Positions 1 to 5,529 of a DNA stretch of 5,529 nucleotides are shown here, in pieces. The translations under genes and the position numbers were made by a program. Origin of the DNA: Isoptericola sp042668085 (GTDB lineage: Bacteria > Actinomycetota > Actinomycetes > Actinomycetales > Cellulomonadaceae). How positions within the stretch are numbered: the first letter of the stretch is position 1; the number at the start of each line of letters is the position of its first letter. The DNA lies in the NCBI RefSeq assembly GCF_042668085.1, contig NZ_JBHVBO010000231.1, positions 1 to 5,529 on the forward strand, given 5' to 3'. The notes beneath the pieces were generated by a model. It did not search any database and was not told where the DNA came from. It saw only the letters and a program-made list of their open reading frames with translations.

Positions 1-4
1 CCCC

Positions 5-9
5 GGAGG
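5..9 (+). promoter_or_regulatory. Ribosome binding site of glnD
   Basis: A perfect GGAGG lies five bases upstream of the GTG at 15. It is the main reason for treating 15 as the true start and the gene as complete, although the reading frame stays open to the left edge of the window. Confidence 0.8.
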
Positions 10-14
10 CAGGG

Positions 15-1805
15 GTGCGGGGCTCGCGCGTCGACGACGGCGGCACCGCGACCGCCACGGTGGGCCCGCTGCGCGCGGACCTGCTCGCCGCCGCCGACGG
101 CCTGACCGGCCCCGGCCGGTCGGGGGTGGCGCGCCGCACGGCCCTGCAGCAGCTCGTCACCGACCGGCTCACCCCCCTGTTCGAGGCCGCCACGGCCGAC
201 GTCGACCCGACGGGTCTCGCGCTCGCCGCCGTCGGCAGCCTGGGCCGCGGCGAGCTCGGGCCCCTGTCCGACCTCGACCTCGTGCTCGTGCACGACGGCC
301 GCACCCACAAGCCCGACGAGCTCGCCCGCGTCGCCGACGCGCTGTGGTACCCGCTGTGGGACTCCGGCGTCGACGTCGACCATGCGGTGCGCTCGCTGAG
401 CCAGACCCGGCGCCTCGCCTCCACCGACCTGCCCGCCGCCGTCGGCTGGCTGGACGTGCGGCCCGTGGCGGGGGACGCCGTCGTCGTGCACCGCGCGGCG
501 TCCGCGATCCTCACCGACTGGCGGTCGGCGTCGCGGCGCCGCTTGCCCGAGCTGCTGCACAGCGCCCGCGACCGCGCCGAGCGCGCGGGGGAGCTGGCGT
601 ACCTCATCGAGCCCGACCTCAAGGAGTCGCGCGGCGGCATCCGCGACGCCGTCCTGCTGTCGGCGCTCGCGGCCACGTGGCTCACCGACCGCCCGCACGG
701 CCGGGTGGACCGGGCGTACGCGCACCTGCTGGACGTGCGGGACGCGGTGCACGTCGTCACGCGCCGCCGGTCCACGAGGCTGCTGCTGGCCGACCTGGAG
801 GAGGTGGCCGCCCGCTGCGGTCACGACGACCCCGACGAGCTGCTGGCCAGCCTCGCCGAGGCCGGGCGCGAGATCTCCTACGCGCTGGACTCCACGGTGC
901 GCCGCGCCCGGCAGGCGCTGCAGCGGCCCGCGGTCCGCCGTCCCGTCATGGTCCGGGGGCGCCGGTCGGCGCCGCGGCTGCGGTCGGTGGGCGACGGCCT
1001 GGTGGAGCACGACGGCGAGCTGGTGCTGGCCGTCGGGGCGCAGCCGGCCGAGGACCCGATCCTGCCCCTGCGGGCGGCCGCCACCGCCGCGCGCACCGGC
1101 CTCGTGCTGTCGCCCGTGACCGTGCAGTCCCTCGCGGAGTCCCCGCCGCCGCCCGTGCCGTGGCCGCCCGCCGCGCGGGCCGCGCTGCTCACCCTGCTCG
1201 GCGCGGGCCCGGCGCAGGTGCCGGTCTGGGAGGCGCTCGACCTGGCGGGCGTCGTCACGACGTGGATCCCCGAGTGGGCCGCCGTGCGCAACCGGCCCCA
1301 GCGGGCCGCGGTCCACCGGCACACGGTGGACCGGCACCTGGTGGAGACGGCGGCGCGCGCCGCCCGGGTGCGCCGCCGGGTCGCCGCCGACGCCGGTGTC
1401 GCGCCGGCGCCGACCGAGCCCCTCCTGCTCGGCGCCCTGCTGCACGACATCGGCAAGCGGCGCGGCGCCGTCGACCCCGACCACTCCGTCGAGGGCGCCC
1501 GCATCGCCCCCGACGTCGTGCGCCGGACGGGGTTCGACGACGCCGTGGCGCGCGACGTCGGGATCGTCGTGCGCCACCACCTCACCCTGGCGCGCCTCGC
1601 CACGACGGCCGACCTCGAGGACCCGGCCACGGTGGCCGAGCTCCTCGACGCCCTCGAGCACCGCGCCGACCTGCTCGAGACCGTGCGGGCGGTGACGGAG
1701 GCCGACGCGTCGTCGCTGGGCCCGGCGGGGTGGACGGCCTGGCGCGCGAGCCTCGTGGACGACCTCACCGCACGGGCCCGCCGGGCGCTGGCGGGCGACC
1801 GGTAG
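15..1805 (+). CDS. glnD: [Protein-PII] nucleotidylyltransferase GlnD, short form without ACT domains
   Basis: Predicted cytoplasmic enzyme that attaches a nucleotide to the PII signal protein (GlnB/GlnK) under nitrogen limitation and removes it when nitrogen is plentiful; in studied actinobacteria the group is AMP rather than UMP. The nucleotidyltransferase motif GSLGRGELGPLSDLD is at residues 74-88, with the metal-binding Asp pair at 86 and 88. The family block DLKESRGGIRD is at 201-211 and an EHDGE segment of the central helical domain at 331-335. The HD hydrolase domain follows, with HRHTVDRH (434-441), LLHDIGK (475-481), DHS (489-491) and VRHH (519-522). The protein ends at residue 596, just after the WTAWRASL helix (573-580). 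Usual GlnD proteins run about 700-900 residues and end in two glutamine-sensing ACT domains, absent here. No frameshifted remnant can be hidden, because ffh starts 45 bases later. The GTG start is set by the GGAGG at 5-9. amtB and glnK are expected upstream but lie outside the window. Confidence 0.93.
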   Translation: MRGSRVDDGGTATATVGPLRADLLAAADGLTGPGRSGVARRTALQQLVTDRLTPLFEAATADVDPTGLALAAVGSLGRGELGPLSDLDLVLVHDGRTHKPDELARVADALWYPLWDSGVDVDHAVRSLSQTRRLASTDLPAAVGWLDVRPVAGDAVVVHRAASAILTDWRSASRRRLPELLHSARDRAERAGELAYLIEPDLKESRGGIRDAVLLSALAATWLTDRPHGRVDRAYAHLLDVRDAVHVVTRRRSTRLLLADLEEVAARCGHDDPDELLASLAEAGREISYALDSTVRRARQALQRPAVRRPVMVRGRRSAPRLRSVGDGLVEHDGELVLAVGAQPAEDPILPLRAAATAARTGLVLSPVTVQSLAESPPPPVPWPPAARAALLTLLGAGPAQVPVWEALDLAGVVTTWIPEWAAVRNRPQRAAVHRHTVDRHLVETAARAARVRRRVAADAGVAPAPTEPLLLGALLHDIGKRRGAVDPDHSVEGARIAPDVVRRTGFDDAVARDVGIVVRHHLTLARLATTADLEDPATVAELLDALEHRADLLETVRAVTEADASSLGPAGWTAWRASLVDDLTARARRALAGDR

Positions 1806-1808
1806 GGT
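1803..1808 (+). promoter_or_regulatory. Candidate -10 box for ffh
   Basis: TAGGGT fits the actinobacterial TANNNT -10 consensus and overlaps the glnD stop codon. It would start transcription near 1815, giving ffh a leader of about 35 bases and its own expression apart from glnD. No convincing -35 is seen 16-19 bases upstream, so this is a weak call; read-through from glnD is equally possible. Confidence 0.33.
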
Positions 1809-1837
1809 AGGTGGCTGCACACATCGATACCCCTCGT

Positions 1838-1842
1838 AAGGA
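1838..1842 (+). promoter_or_regulatory. Ribosome binding site of ffh
   Basis: AAGGA stands eight bases before the GTG at 1851. It supports that GTG, which is also the start giving the conserved Ffh N-terminus MFNSLSDRL. Confidence 0.75.
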
Positions 1843-1850
1843 CCTGCCTG

Positions 1851-3467
1851 GTGTTCAACTCCCTGTCGGACCGGCTCACCGCGACGTTCAAGAACCTGCG
1901 CGGGCGGGGCCGGCTCTCCGAGGCGGACATCGACGCGACCGTGCGCGAGATCCGTCGGGCGCTCCTCGACGCCGACGTCGCCGTGCCCGTCGTGCGCGAG
2001 TTCACCGCCGCGGTGCGCGAGCGCGCCCTGTCGGCCGAGGTGTCGGGCGCGCTCAACCCGGCCCAGCAGGTCGTGAAGATCGTCAACGACGAGCTCGTGG
2101 CGATCCTCGGCGGCCAGACCCGGCCGCTGCAGCTCGCCAAGACGCCGCCCACGGTCATCATGCTCGCGGGTCTCCAGGGCGCCGGTAAGACCACCCTCGC
2201 CGGCAAGCTCGCGCTGGCGCTCAAGGAGCAGGGCCACACCCCGCTGCTGATCGCCGCCGACCTGCAGCGCCCCAACGCGGTGACCCAGCTCTCCGTCGTC
2301 GCCGAGCGGGCCGGCGTGCCGGTCTACGCGCCGCACCCGGGCAACCAGGGCGCCGAGACGGACGTCGTCATCGGGGACCCGGTGGGCGTGGCCCGCGACG
2401 GCGTCGCCGAGGCGAAGGTCAAGCAGCACGACGTCGTCATCGTCGACACCGCGGGCCGCCTGGGCGTCGACCAGGTGCTCATGCAGCAGGCCTCGGACAT
2501 CCGCGACGCCGTGCAGCCCGACGAGGTCCTGTTCGTCATCGACGCGATGATCGGTCAGGACGCCGTCGCCACGGCGAAGGCCTTCGAGGAGGGCGTCGAC
2601 TTCACCGGCGTCGTCCTGTCCAAGCTCGACGGCGACGCGCGCGGCGGCGCCGCCCTCTCGGTGGCCACGGTGACGGGCCGACCGATCATGTTCGCCTCGA
2701 CCGGTGAGAAGCTCACCGACTTCGAGGTCTTCCACCCCGACCGCATGGCGTCGCGCATCCTCGACATGGGTGACGTCCTCACCCTCATCGAGCAGGCCGA
2801 GAAGGCCTTCGACGCCGAGGAGGCCGCCAAGATGGCGGCCAAGGTCGAGAAGGGCGAGGACTTCACCCTGTCCGACTTCCTGGTGCAGATGCAGCAGATG
2901 AAGAAGCTCGGCTCCATGAAGAAGATGCTCGGGATGATGCCGGGCATGGGGCAGATGCGCGAGCAGCTCGAGAACTTCGACGAGCGCGAGGTCGACCGCG
3001 TCCAGGCCCTCATCCAGTCGATGACGCCGGCAGAGCGCGACAACCCCAAGATCATCAACGGGTCGCGGCGCGCGCGCATCGCCCGCGGCTCCGGCCAGAC
3101 GACGACGGCCGTCAACCAGCTGCTCGAGCGGTTCACCCAGGCGCAGAAGATGATGCGCCAGATGAGCAAGGGCGGCGGTATGCCGGGCATGCCGGGCGGC
3201 GTCCCCGGGATGCCGGGGATGCCCGGTGGCGGCAAGAAGTCGCGCGGCAAGCAGGCGCCGTCCAAGAAGGTCAAGGGCAAGTCGGGCAACCCCGCGAAGC
3301 GGGCGCAGCAGGAGCGCGAGGCCATGCAGCGCGCGCTCGGCGGCCCTGCCGCGAAGCCGTCGGCGCCGGGCTCCGCGTTCGGCGTGGGCGGCGGGGAGCC
3401 GTCCGAGCAGGACCTCTCCAAGCTCCAGCTCCCGGACGGCCTGGACAAGCTGCTCGGCGGGCGCTGA
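1851..3467 (+). CDS. ffh: Signal recognition particle GTPase Ffh (SRP54)
   Basis: Protein subunit of the signal recognition particle. It binds 4.5S/SRP RNA, recognises hydrophobic signal sequences leaving the ribosome and, with the receptor FtsY, delivers ribosomes to the SecYEG translocon. The N domain helical bundle (about 1-90) starts with the family-typical MFNSLSDRL. The G domain shows the P-loop GLQGAGKTT (107-115), DLQRPNAVTQL (137-147), DTAGR (199-203) and SKLDGDARGGAALS (257-270). The Met-rich M domain (about 330-438) contains MKKMLGMMPGMGQM (356-369) and the RNA-binding segment GSRRARIARGSG (404-415). A tail of about 100 residues follows: MPG repeats (444-459), a Lys-rich stretch (462-477) and a terminal LQLPDGLDKLLGG. 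At 538 residues it is longer than the roughly 450 of E. coli Ffh, and the extra length is this tail. All GTPase motifs are intact. The gene follows glnD by 45 bases and may be partly co-transcribed with it. Confidence 0.98.
   Translation: MFNSLSDRLTATFKNLRGRGRLSEADIDATVREIRRALLDADVAVPVVREFTAAVRERALSAEVSGALNPAQQVVKIVNDELVAILGGQTRPLQLAKTPPTVIMLAGLQGAGKTTLAGKLALALKEQGHTPLLIAADLQRPNAVTQLSVVAERAGVPVYAPHPGNQGAETDVVIGDPVGVARDGVAEAKVKQHDVVIVDTAGRLGVDQVLMQQASDIRDAVQPDEVLFVIDAMIGQDAVATAKAFEEGVDFTGVVLSKLDGDARGGAALSVATVTGRPIMFASTGEKLTDFEVFHPDRMASRILDMGDVLTLIEQAEKAFDAEEAAKMAAKVEKGEDFTLSDFLVQMQQMKKLGSMKKMLGMMPGMGQMREQLENFDEREVDRVQALIQSMTPAERDNPKIINGSRRARIARGSGQTTTAVNQLLERFTQAQKMMRQMSKGGGMPGMPGGVPGMPGMPGGGKKSRGKQAPSKKVKGKSGNPAKRAQQEREAMQRALGGPAAKPSAPGSAFGVGGGEPSEQDLSKLQLPDGLDKLLGGR
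3171..3233 (+). repeat. Met-Pro-Gly repeat tract inside ffh
   Basis: Short in-frame direct repeats related to atgccgggc encode a Gly/Met/Pro-only stretch (Ffh residues 441-461, with a single Val). It lies between the RNA-binding end of the M domain and the Lys-rich tail, and is probably a flexible linker. Such repeats can change in copy number between strains. Confidence 0.7.
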
Positions 3468-3475
3468 GGCGCGTA

Positions 3476-3489
3476 CGGACCGGCGTCCG
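3476..3489 (+). terminator. Possible small hairpin after ffh
   Basis: CGGAC and GTCCG can pair around a four-base loop (cggc), nine bases beyond the ffh stop codon. The stem is only 5 bp and no T tract follows, so this is at best a weak GC-rich terminator or a chance inverted repeat. Confidence 0.22.
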
Positions 3490-3510
3490 CGGCCCGGCCC
3501 CCCGACTCGG

Positions 3511-3516
3511 TAACCT
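3511..3516 (+). promoter_or_regulatory. -10 box for a leaderless amidohydrolase transcript
   Basis: TAACCT matches TANNNT and ends six bases before the ATG at 3523, so the expected transcription start falls on the A of the ATG. The bases between ffh and the ATG contain no Shine-Dalgarno sequence. Together these suggest leaderless translation, common in actinobacteria. No clear -35 element is visible. Confidence 0.6.
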
Positions 3517-3522
3517 TCGACC

Positions 3523-4626
3523 ATGTCTGCCCCGCACGTCCCGCTGCACGTCACCGGCCACGTCCTGCTCGGCCACGATCGCGACGTCGGCGAGATGTGG
3601 GTGCGCGACGGTCGCGTGAGCCTGACCCGGCCGTCGCCGCAGGGCAGCGCCACCCGCGAGCTCGAGGGCTGGGTGCTGCCCGGGCTCGTGGACGTGCACT
3701 GCCACGTCGGGCTCGGTCCCGACGGCGCGGTCGACCACGAGACGGCGGAGGCCCAGGCGATCGCCGACCGGGACTCCGGCGTCCTGCTCGTGCGCGACGC
3801 GGGCTCGCCCGTGGACACGTCGTGGGTGCAGGAGCGCCCCGACCTGCCGCGGCTCGTGCGCGCGGGCCGGCACCTGGCCCGGCCCAAGCGCTACCTGCGG
3901 GGTTTCGGGCTCGAGCTCGACGACGTGGGAGCGCTGTCCGACGCGGTGCGCGCCCAGGCGCGCGGCGCGGACGGCTGGGTGAAGCTCGTCGGGGACTGGA
4001 TCGACCGCGAGGCCGGTGACCTCGGTCCGCTGTGGCCGCGGGACGTGCTCGTCGAGGCGGTCGCCGCCGCGCACGCGGAGGCCGCGCGCGTCACGGTGCA
4101 CGCCTTCTCCGAGGAGGTCGTGCCCGACCTGCTCGCCGCGGGGGTGGACGGCATCGAGCACGGCACGGGCGTCATGGGGCCGCTGATGGACGAGGTCGCG
4201 GCGCGCCGGATCCCGGTGACGCCCACCCTGCTCCAGGTGGCCCGTTTCGAGGAGATCGCCCGGCAGGCGGAGGACAGGTACCCCGTGTACGCGGCGCGGA
4301 TGCGGCGCATGCACGCCCGCCGGTACGAGCACGTGCGCGCGCTGCACGAGGCGGGCGTCTCGCTGCTCGTCGGGACGGACGCGGGCGGCACCCTCGGGCA
4401 CGGGCGCGTCGCGGACGAGTGCGCCGAGCTGGTCGCCGCCGGCATCCCCGCCGCGGACGTCGTCGCGATGGCGACCTGGCGGGCGCGCGAGCTGCTGGGC
4501 TTCGGCGCGCTCGTCGAGGGGTCCAGCGCGGACCTGGTGGTGTATCCCGCCGACCCGCGCGAGGACGTCGAGGTGCTGCGGCACCCGACGGCCGTCGTCC
4601 TGCGCGGGCAGGTCGTGCGGGGCTGA
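3523..4626 (+). CDS. Metal-dependent amidohydrolase, imidazolonepropionase-like, substrate unknown
   Basis: Member of the amidohydrolase superfamily, predicted cytoplasmic hydrolase of an amide, peptide-like or cyclic C-N substrate. A short N-terminal beta segment (about 5-50) leads into the TIM barrel at LPGLVDVHCH (52-61), which supplies the HxH metal ligands His59 and His61. Further candidate ligands are Lys154 in the WVKLVGDW segment (152-159), a possible carboxylated lysine bridging two metals, His193 in VTVHAF, His213 in GIEHGT, and the catalytic Asp286 in GTDAGG. The C-terminal beta segment has the usual SSADLVVYPADPREDVEVL (334-352). At 367 residues it is slightly shorter than typical members (about 400) but has a full ligand set. 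No signal peptide or membrane segment is seen. The order His-x-His, Lys, His, His, Asp fits the prolidase-like/imidazolonepropionase-related group; that group includes enzymes acting on aminoacyl compounds, but the substrate cannot be read from sequence. The ATG is supported by the -10 box at 3511. It stands 55 bases after ffh and is unrelated in function to its neighbours. Confidence 0.88.
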   Translation: MSAPHVPLHVTGHVLLGHDRDVGEMWVRDGRVSLTRPSPQGSATRELEGWVLPGLVDVHCHVGLGPDGAVDHETAEAQAIADRDSGVLLVRDAGSPVDTSWVQERPDLPRLVRAGRHLARPKRYLRGFGLELDDVGALSDAVRAQARGADGWVKLVGDWIDREAGDLGPLWPRDVLVEAVAAAHAEAARVTVHAFSEEVVPDLLAAGVDGIEHGTGVMGPLMDEVAARRIPVTPTLLQVARFEEIARQAEDRYPVYAARMRRMHARRYEHVRALHEAGVSLLVGTDAGGTLGHGRVADECAELVAAGIPAADVVAMATWRARELLGFGALVEGSSADLVVYPADPREDVEVLRHPTAVVLRGQVVRG

Positions 4627-4631
4627 CGCGG

Positions 4632-4646
4632 TCCCGCGCGGCGGGA
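4632..4646 (+). terminator. Hairpin after the amidohydrolase gene
   Basis: TCCCGC and GCGGGA form a perfect 6 bp stem around a 3-base loop, six bases after the stop codon. A second small hairpin, GGTG-tgt-CACC, follows at 4649-4659. No T tract is present, so intrinsic termination is plausible but unproven; GC-rich actinobacterial terminators often lack the tract. Confidence 0.4.
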
Positions 4647-4664
4647 GAGGTGTGTCACCCGAGG

Positions 4665-4694
4665 TTGGAGCGGGCGCGTCGGGTCTGGCACAAT
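4665..4694 (+). promoter_or_regulatory. Promoter of rpsP-khpA
   Basis: TTGGAG at 4665-4670 (-35) and CACAAT at 4689-4694 (-10) are 18 bases apart, a reasonable housekeeping-sigma promoter. The expected transcription start is near 4701, giving a leader of about 120 bases before rpsP. Its position after hairpins and before a ribosomal protein gene supports the call. Confidence 0.6.
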
Positions 4695-4747
4695 GTCCGG
4701 GTACTCGGCGTGCCCAGGCCCCTCTCTCCTGCGCAGGTCGCGTTCCT

Positions 4748-4792
4748 GACCTCCGGACACCGCCAGGACCCCACCCGGCGGTGCGCGAGGTC
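4748..4792 (+). promoter_or_regulatory. Stem-loop in the rpsP 5' leader
   Basis: The outer stem GACCTC (4748-4753) pairs with GAGGTC (4787-4792). C4754-G4785 and G4755-C4784 can pair next, leaving C4786 and G4756-A4757 bulged. The inner stem CACCGCC (4758-4764) pairs perfectly with GGCGGTG (4777-4783) around a 12-base loop. That gives 15 Watson-Crick pairs ending 14 bases before the Shine-Dalgarno site. It is a candidate regulatory leader, for example for feedback by S16, but the function is inference and GC-rich sequence forms stems easily. Confidence 0.4.
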
Positions 4793-4806
4793 GCCCCACC
4801 AGAACC

Positions 4807-4811
4807 AGGAG
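4807..4811 (+). promoter_or_regulatory. Ribosome binding site of rpsP
   Basis: AGGAG with a rather long 11-base spacer before the GTG at 4823. It helps select this GTG over in-frame starts further upstream, which would add residues not found in S16. Confidence 0.65.
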
Positions 4812-4822
4812 ACACCACCACA

Positions 4823-5242
4823 GTGGCCGTCAAGATTCGTCTGAAGCGCCTCGGCAAGATCCGGGCCCCGTACTACCGCGTCGTCGTGGCCGACTCGCGC
4901 TCCAAGCGCGACGGGCGCGTCATCGAGGAGATCGGGAAGTACCACCCGACCGAGGAGCCGTCGTTCATCGAGATCAAGTCCGAGCGGGCGCAGTACTGGC
5001 TCGGCGTCGGCGCGCAGCCGACCGAGCAGGTCGCCGCGCTGCTCAAGATCACCGGTGACTGGCAGAAGTTCAAGGGTCTTCCGGGCGCCGAGGGCACCCT
5101 CAAGGCCAAGACCGTGAAGGCCGACAGCGCCGCCGCGGTCGAGGCCGTCGCCGCCGAGGCCGAGAAGGCCAAGGCGAAGGCCGCCGAGAAGAAGGCCGAG
5201 GAGCCGGCGGCCGAGGCCGCCGAGGCTGAGGCCGAGGCCTGA
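4823..5242 (+). CDS. rpsP: 30S ribosomal protein S16
   Basis: Small-subunit ribosomal protein that binds 16S rRNA and helps 30S assembly. With the GTG at 4823 the product is 139 residues and opens with the conserved MAVKIRLKRLGK. PYYRVVVADSRSKRDGRVIEEIG (16-38, the family core), a YHP segment (40-42) and YWLGVGAQPTE (58-68) follow. The S16 core occupies about residues 1-85. The remaining 50 or so form an Ala/Glu/Lys-rich low-complexity tail, a kind of extension often seen in actinobacterial S16 and absent from the 82-residue E. coli protein. The longer in-frame extension back to 4652 is rejected because it would run through the promoter and leader. The stop codon overlaps the khpA start by one base, so the two genes are surely co-transcribed. 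Expression is set by the promoter at 4665-4694 and perhaps by the leader stem-loop. Confidence 0.97.
   Translation: MAVKIRLKRLGKIRAPYYRVVVADSRSKRDGRVIEEIGKYHPTEEPSFIEIKSERAQYWLGVGAQPTEQVAALLKITGDWQKFKGLPGAEGTLKAKTVKADSAAAVEAVAAEAEKAKAKAAEKKAEEPAAEAAEAEAEA
5120..5239 (+). repeat. Low-complexity Ala/Glu/Lys coding tract at the rpsP 3' end
   Basis: Repeated gccgag and aaggcc units encode S16 residues 100-139, almost entirely Ala, Glu and Lys and ending AEAEAEA. The composition suggests a charged helical or disordered tail. The repeats make this tract prone to length variation. Confidence 0.6.
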
Positions 5243-5481
5243 TGCTCGCCGAGGCCCTCGAGCACCTGGTGCGCGGCATCGTGGACAACCCGGACGACGT
5301 CCGGGTGGCCTCGCGGACGCAGCGCCGGGGCGACCTGCTCGAGGTGCGGGTGCACCCCGACGACCTCGGCCGCGTGATCGGCCGGGGCGGACGGACGGCG
5401 AAGGCGCTGCGCACGGTGGTCGGCGCGCTCGCGACGGACGGCCCCGTGCGGGTCGACGTCGTGGACGTCGACCGGCGCTGA
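5242..5481 (+). CDS. khpA: KH-domain RNA-binding protein KhpA
   Basis: Small RNA-binding protein of 79 residues made of a single KH domain. The GxxG nucleic-acid-binding loop is at GRGG (47-50) within DLGRVIGRGGRTAKALR (41-57), preceded by the conserved start LAEALEHLVRGIVDNPDDV (2-20) and LLEVRVHPDD (32-41). In Gram-positive bacteria KhpA pairs with KhpB (Jag/EloR) and affects sRNA/mRNA binding and cell elongation; that role is carried over from the family. The gene was formerly annotated as a YlqC-type or UPF0109 protein. The ATG shares a base with the rpsP stop (TGATG at 5240-5244), implying translational coupling; only a weak GAGG at 5234-5237 precedes it. The usual order rpsP-khpA-rimM-trmD suggests rimM follows beyond the window. 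Length is normal for the family. Confidence 0.94.
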   Translation: MLAEALEHLVRGIVDNPDDVRVASRTQRRGDLLEVRVHPDDLGRVIGRGGRTAKALRTVVGALATDGPVRVDVVDVDRR

Positions 5482-5529
5482 CGCGTGCCGCACCCGCTGC
5501 CACAGCTCTGACGAGGCCCGGTCCCACAC

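Noticed and set aside
344..1810. Second + strand open frame of 488 codons inside glnD
   Set aside because: Arg/Ala/Pro/Gly-rich shifted reading of glnD; the glnD frame carries all the conserved motifs.
1805..1832. Inverted repeat GGGTA/TACCC between glnD and ffh as a terminator or operator
   Set aside because: Only 5 bp with an 18-base loop and no T tract; too weak to call.
878..2275. Minus-strand open frame of 465 codons opposite glnD and the start of ffh
   Set aside because: Ser/Arg/Ala-rich composition typical of a shadow frame; it spans the glnD-ffh junction and shows no domain motif.
4652..4822. N-terminal extension of rpsP by 57 codons
   Set aside because: It would run through the promoter and leader, encodes nothing resembling S16, and the conserved MAVKIRLKRLGK start follows a ribosome binding site at 4823.
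3271..4857. Long open frame (528 codons) on the minus strand opposite ffh, the amidohydrolase and the rpsP leader
   Set aside because: High GC removes stops from antisense frames. The product is rich in Arg/Pro/Gly/His, matches no family I recognise, and lies across strong + strand genes.
5485..5511. Start of rimM after khpA
   Set aside because: The GTG at 5485 reaches a stop after eight codons and no other start is open to the window end, so rimM, if present, begins beyond 5529.
1..5529. Search by eye for CRISPR repeats, insertion-sequence ends, tRNAs, defence genes or other mobile DNA
   Set aside because: Nothing found; the window is densely coding with uniform base composition and housekeeping genes.

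Overview
The window comes from a very GC-rich (well above 70 percent by eye) Gram-positive bacterium. The codon third positions, GTG starts and TANNNT-type -10 boxes point to Actinobacteria. The gene set and the acidic Ala/Glu/Lys tail on S16 suggest the order Micrococcales, perhaps a Cellulomonas-like lineage; that placement is inference. All five genes lie on the + strand and read as intact, with no mobile element, CRISPR array, tRNA or rRNA.

Layout: (1) 15-1805, a PII-protein nucleotidylyltransferase (glnD) with good catalytic and HD motifs but no C-terminal ACT domains. (2) 1851-3467, ffh, the SRP GTPase, with a Met/Gly/Pro-repeat and Lys-rich C-terminal extension. (3) 3523-4626, a metal-dependent amidohydrolase of unknown substrate whose ATG sits where a leaderless transcript would begin. 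(4) 4627-4822, a regulatory spacer with hairpins after the amidohydrolase, a plausible rpsP promoter, and a 5' leader that can fold into a long interrupted stem-loop. (5) 4823-5242, rpsP (ribosomal protein S16), overlapping by one base (6) 5242-5481, khpA, a small KH-domain RNA-binding protein. The last 48 bases hold no supported gene; rimM would be expected just beyond the edge.

The window joins the end of a nitrogen-signalling cluster (amtB-glnK-glnD is the usual order, upstream part not seen) to a translation and protein-targeting block (ffh, rpsP, khpA, presumably rimM-trmD). The amidohydrolase is the functional outsider. I see no wholly new multi-gene system. The points most worth a second look are the ACT-less GlnD, the structured rpsP leader, and the leaderless amidohydrolase.
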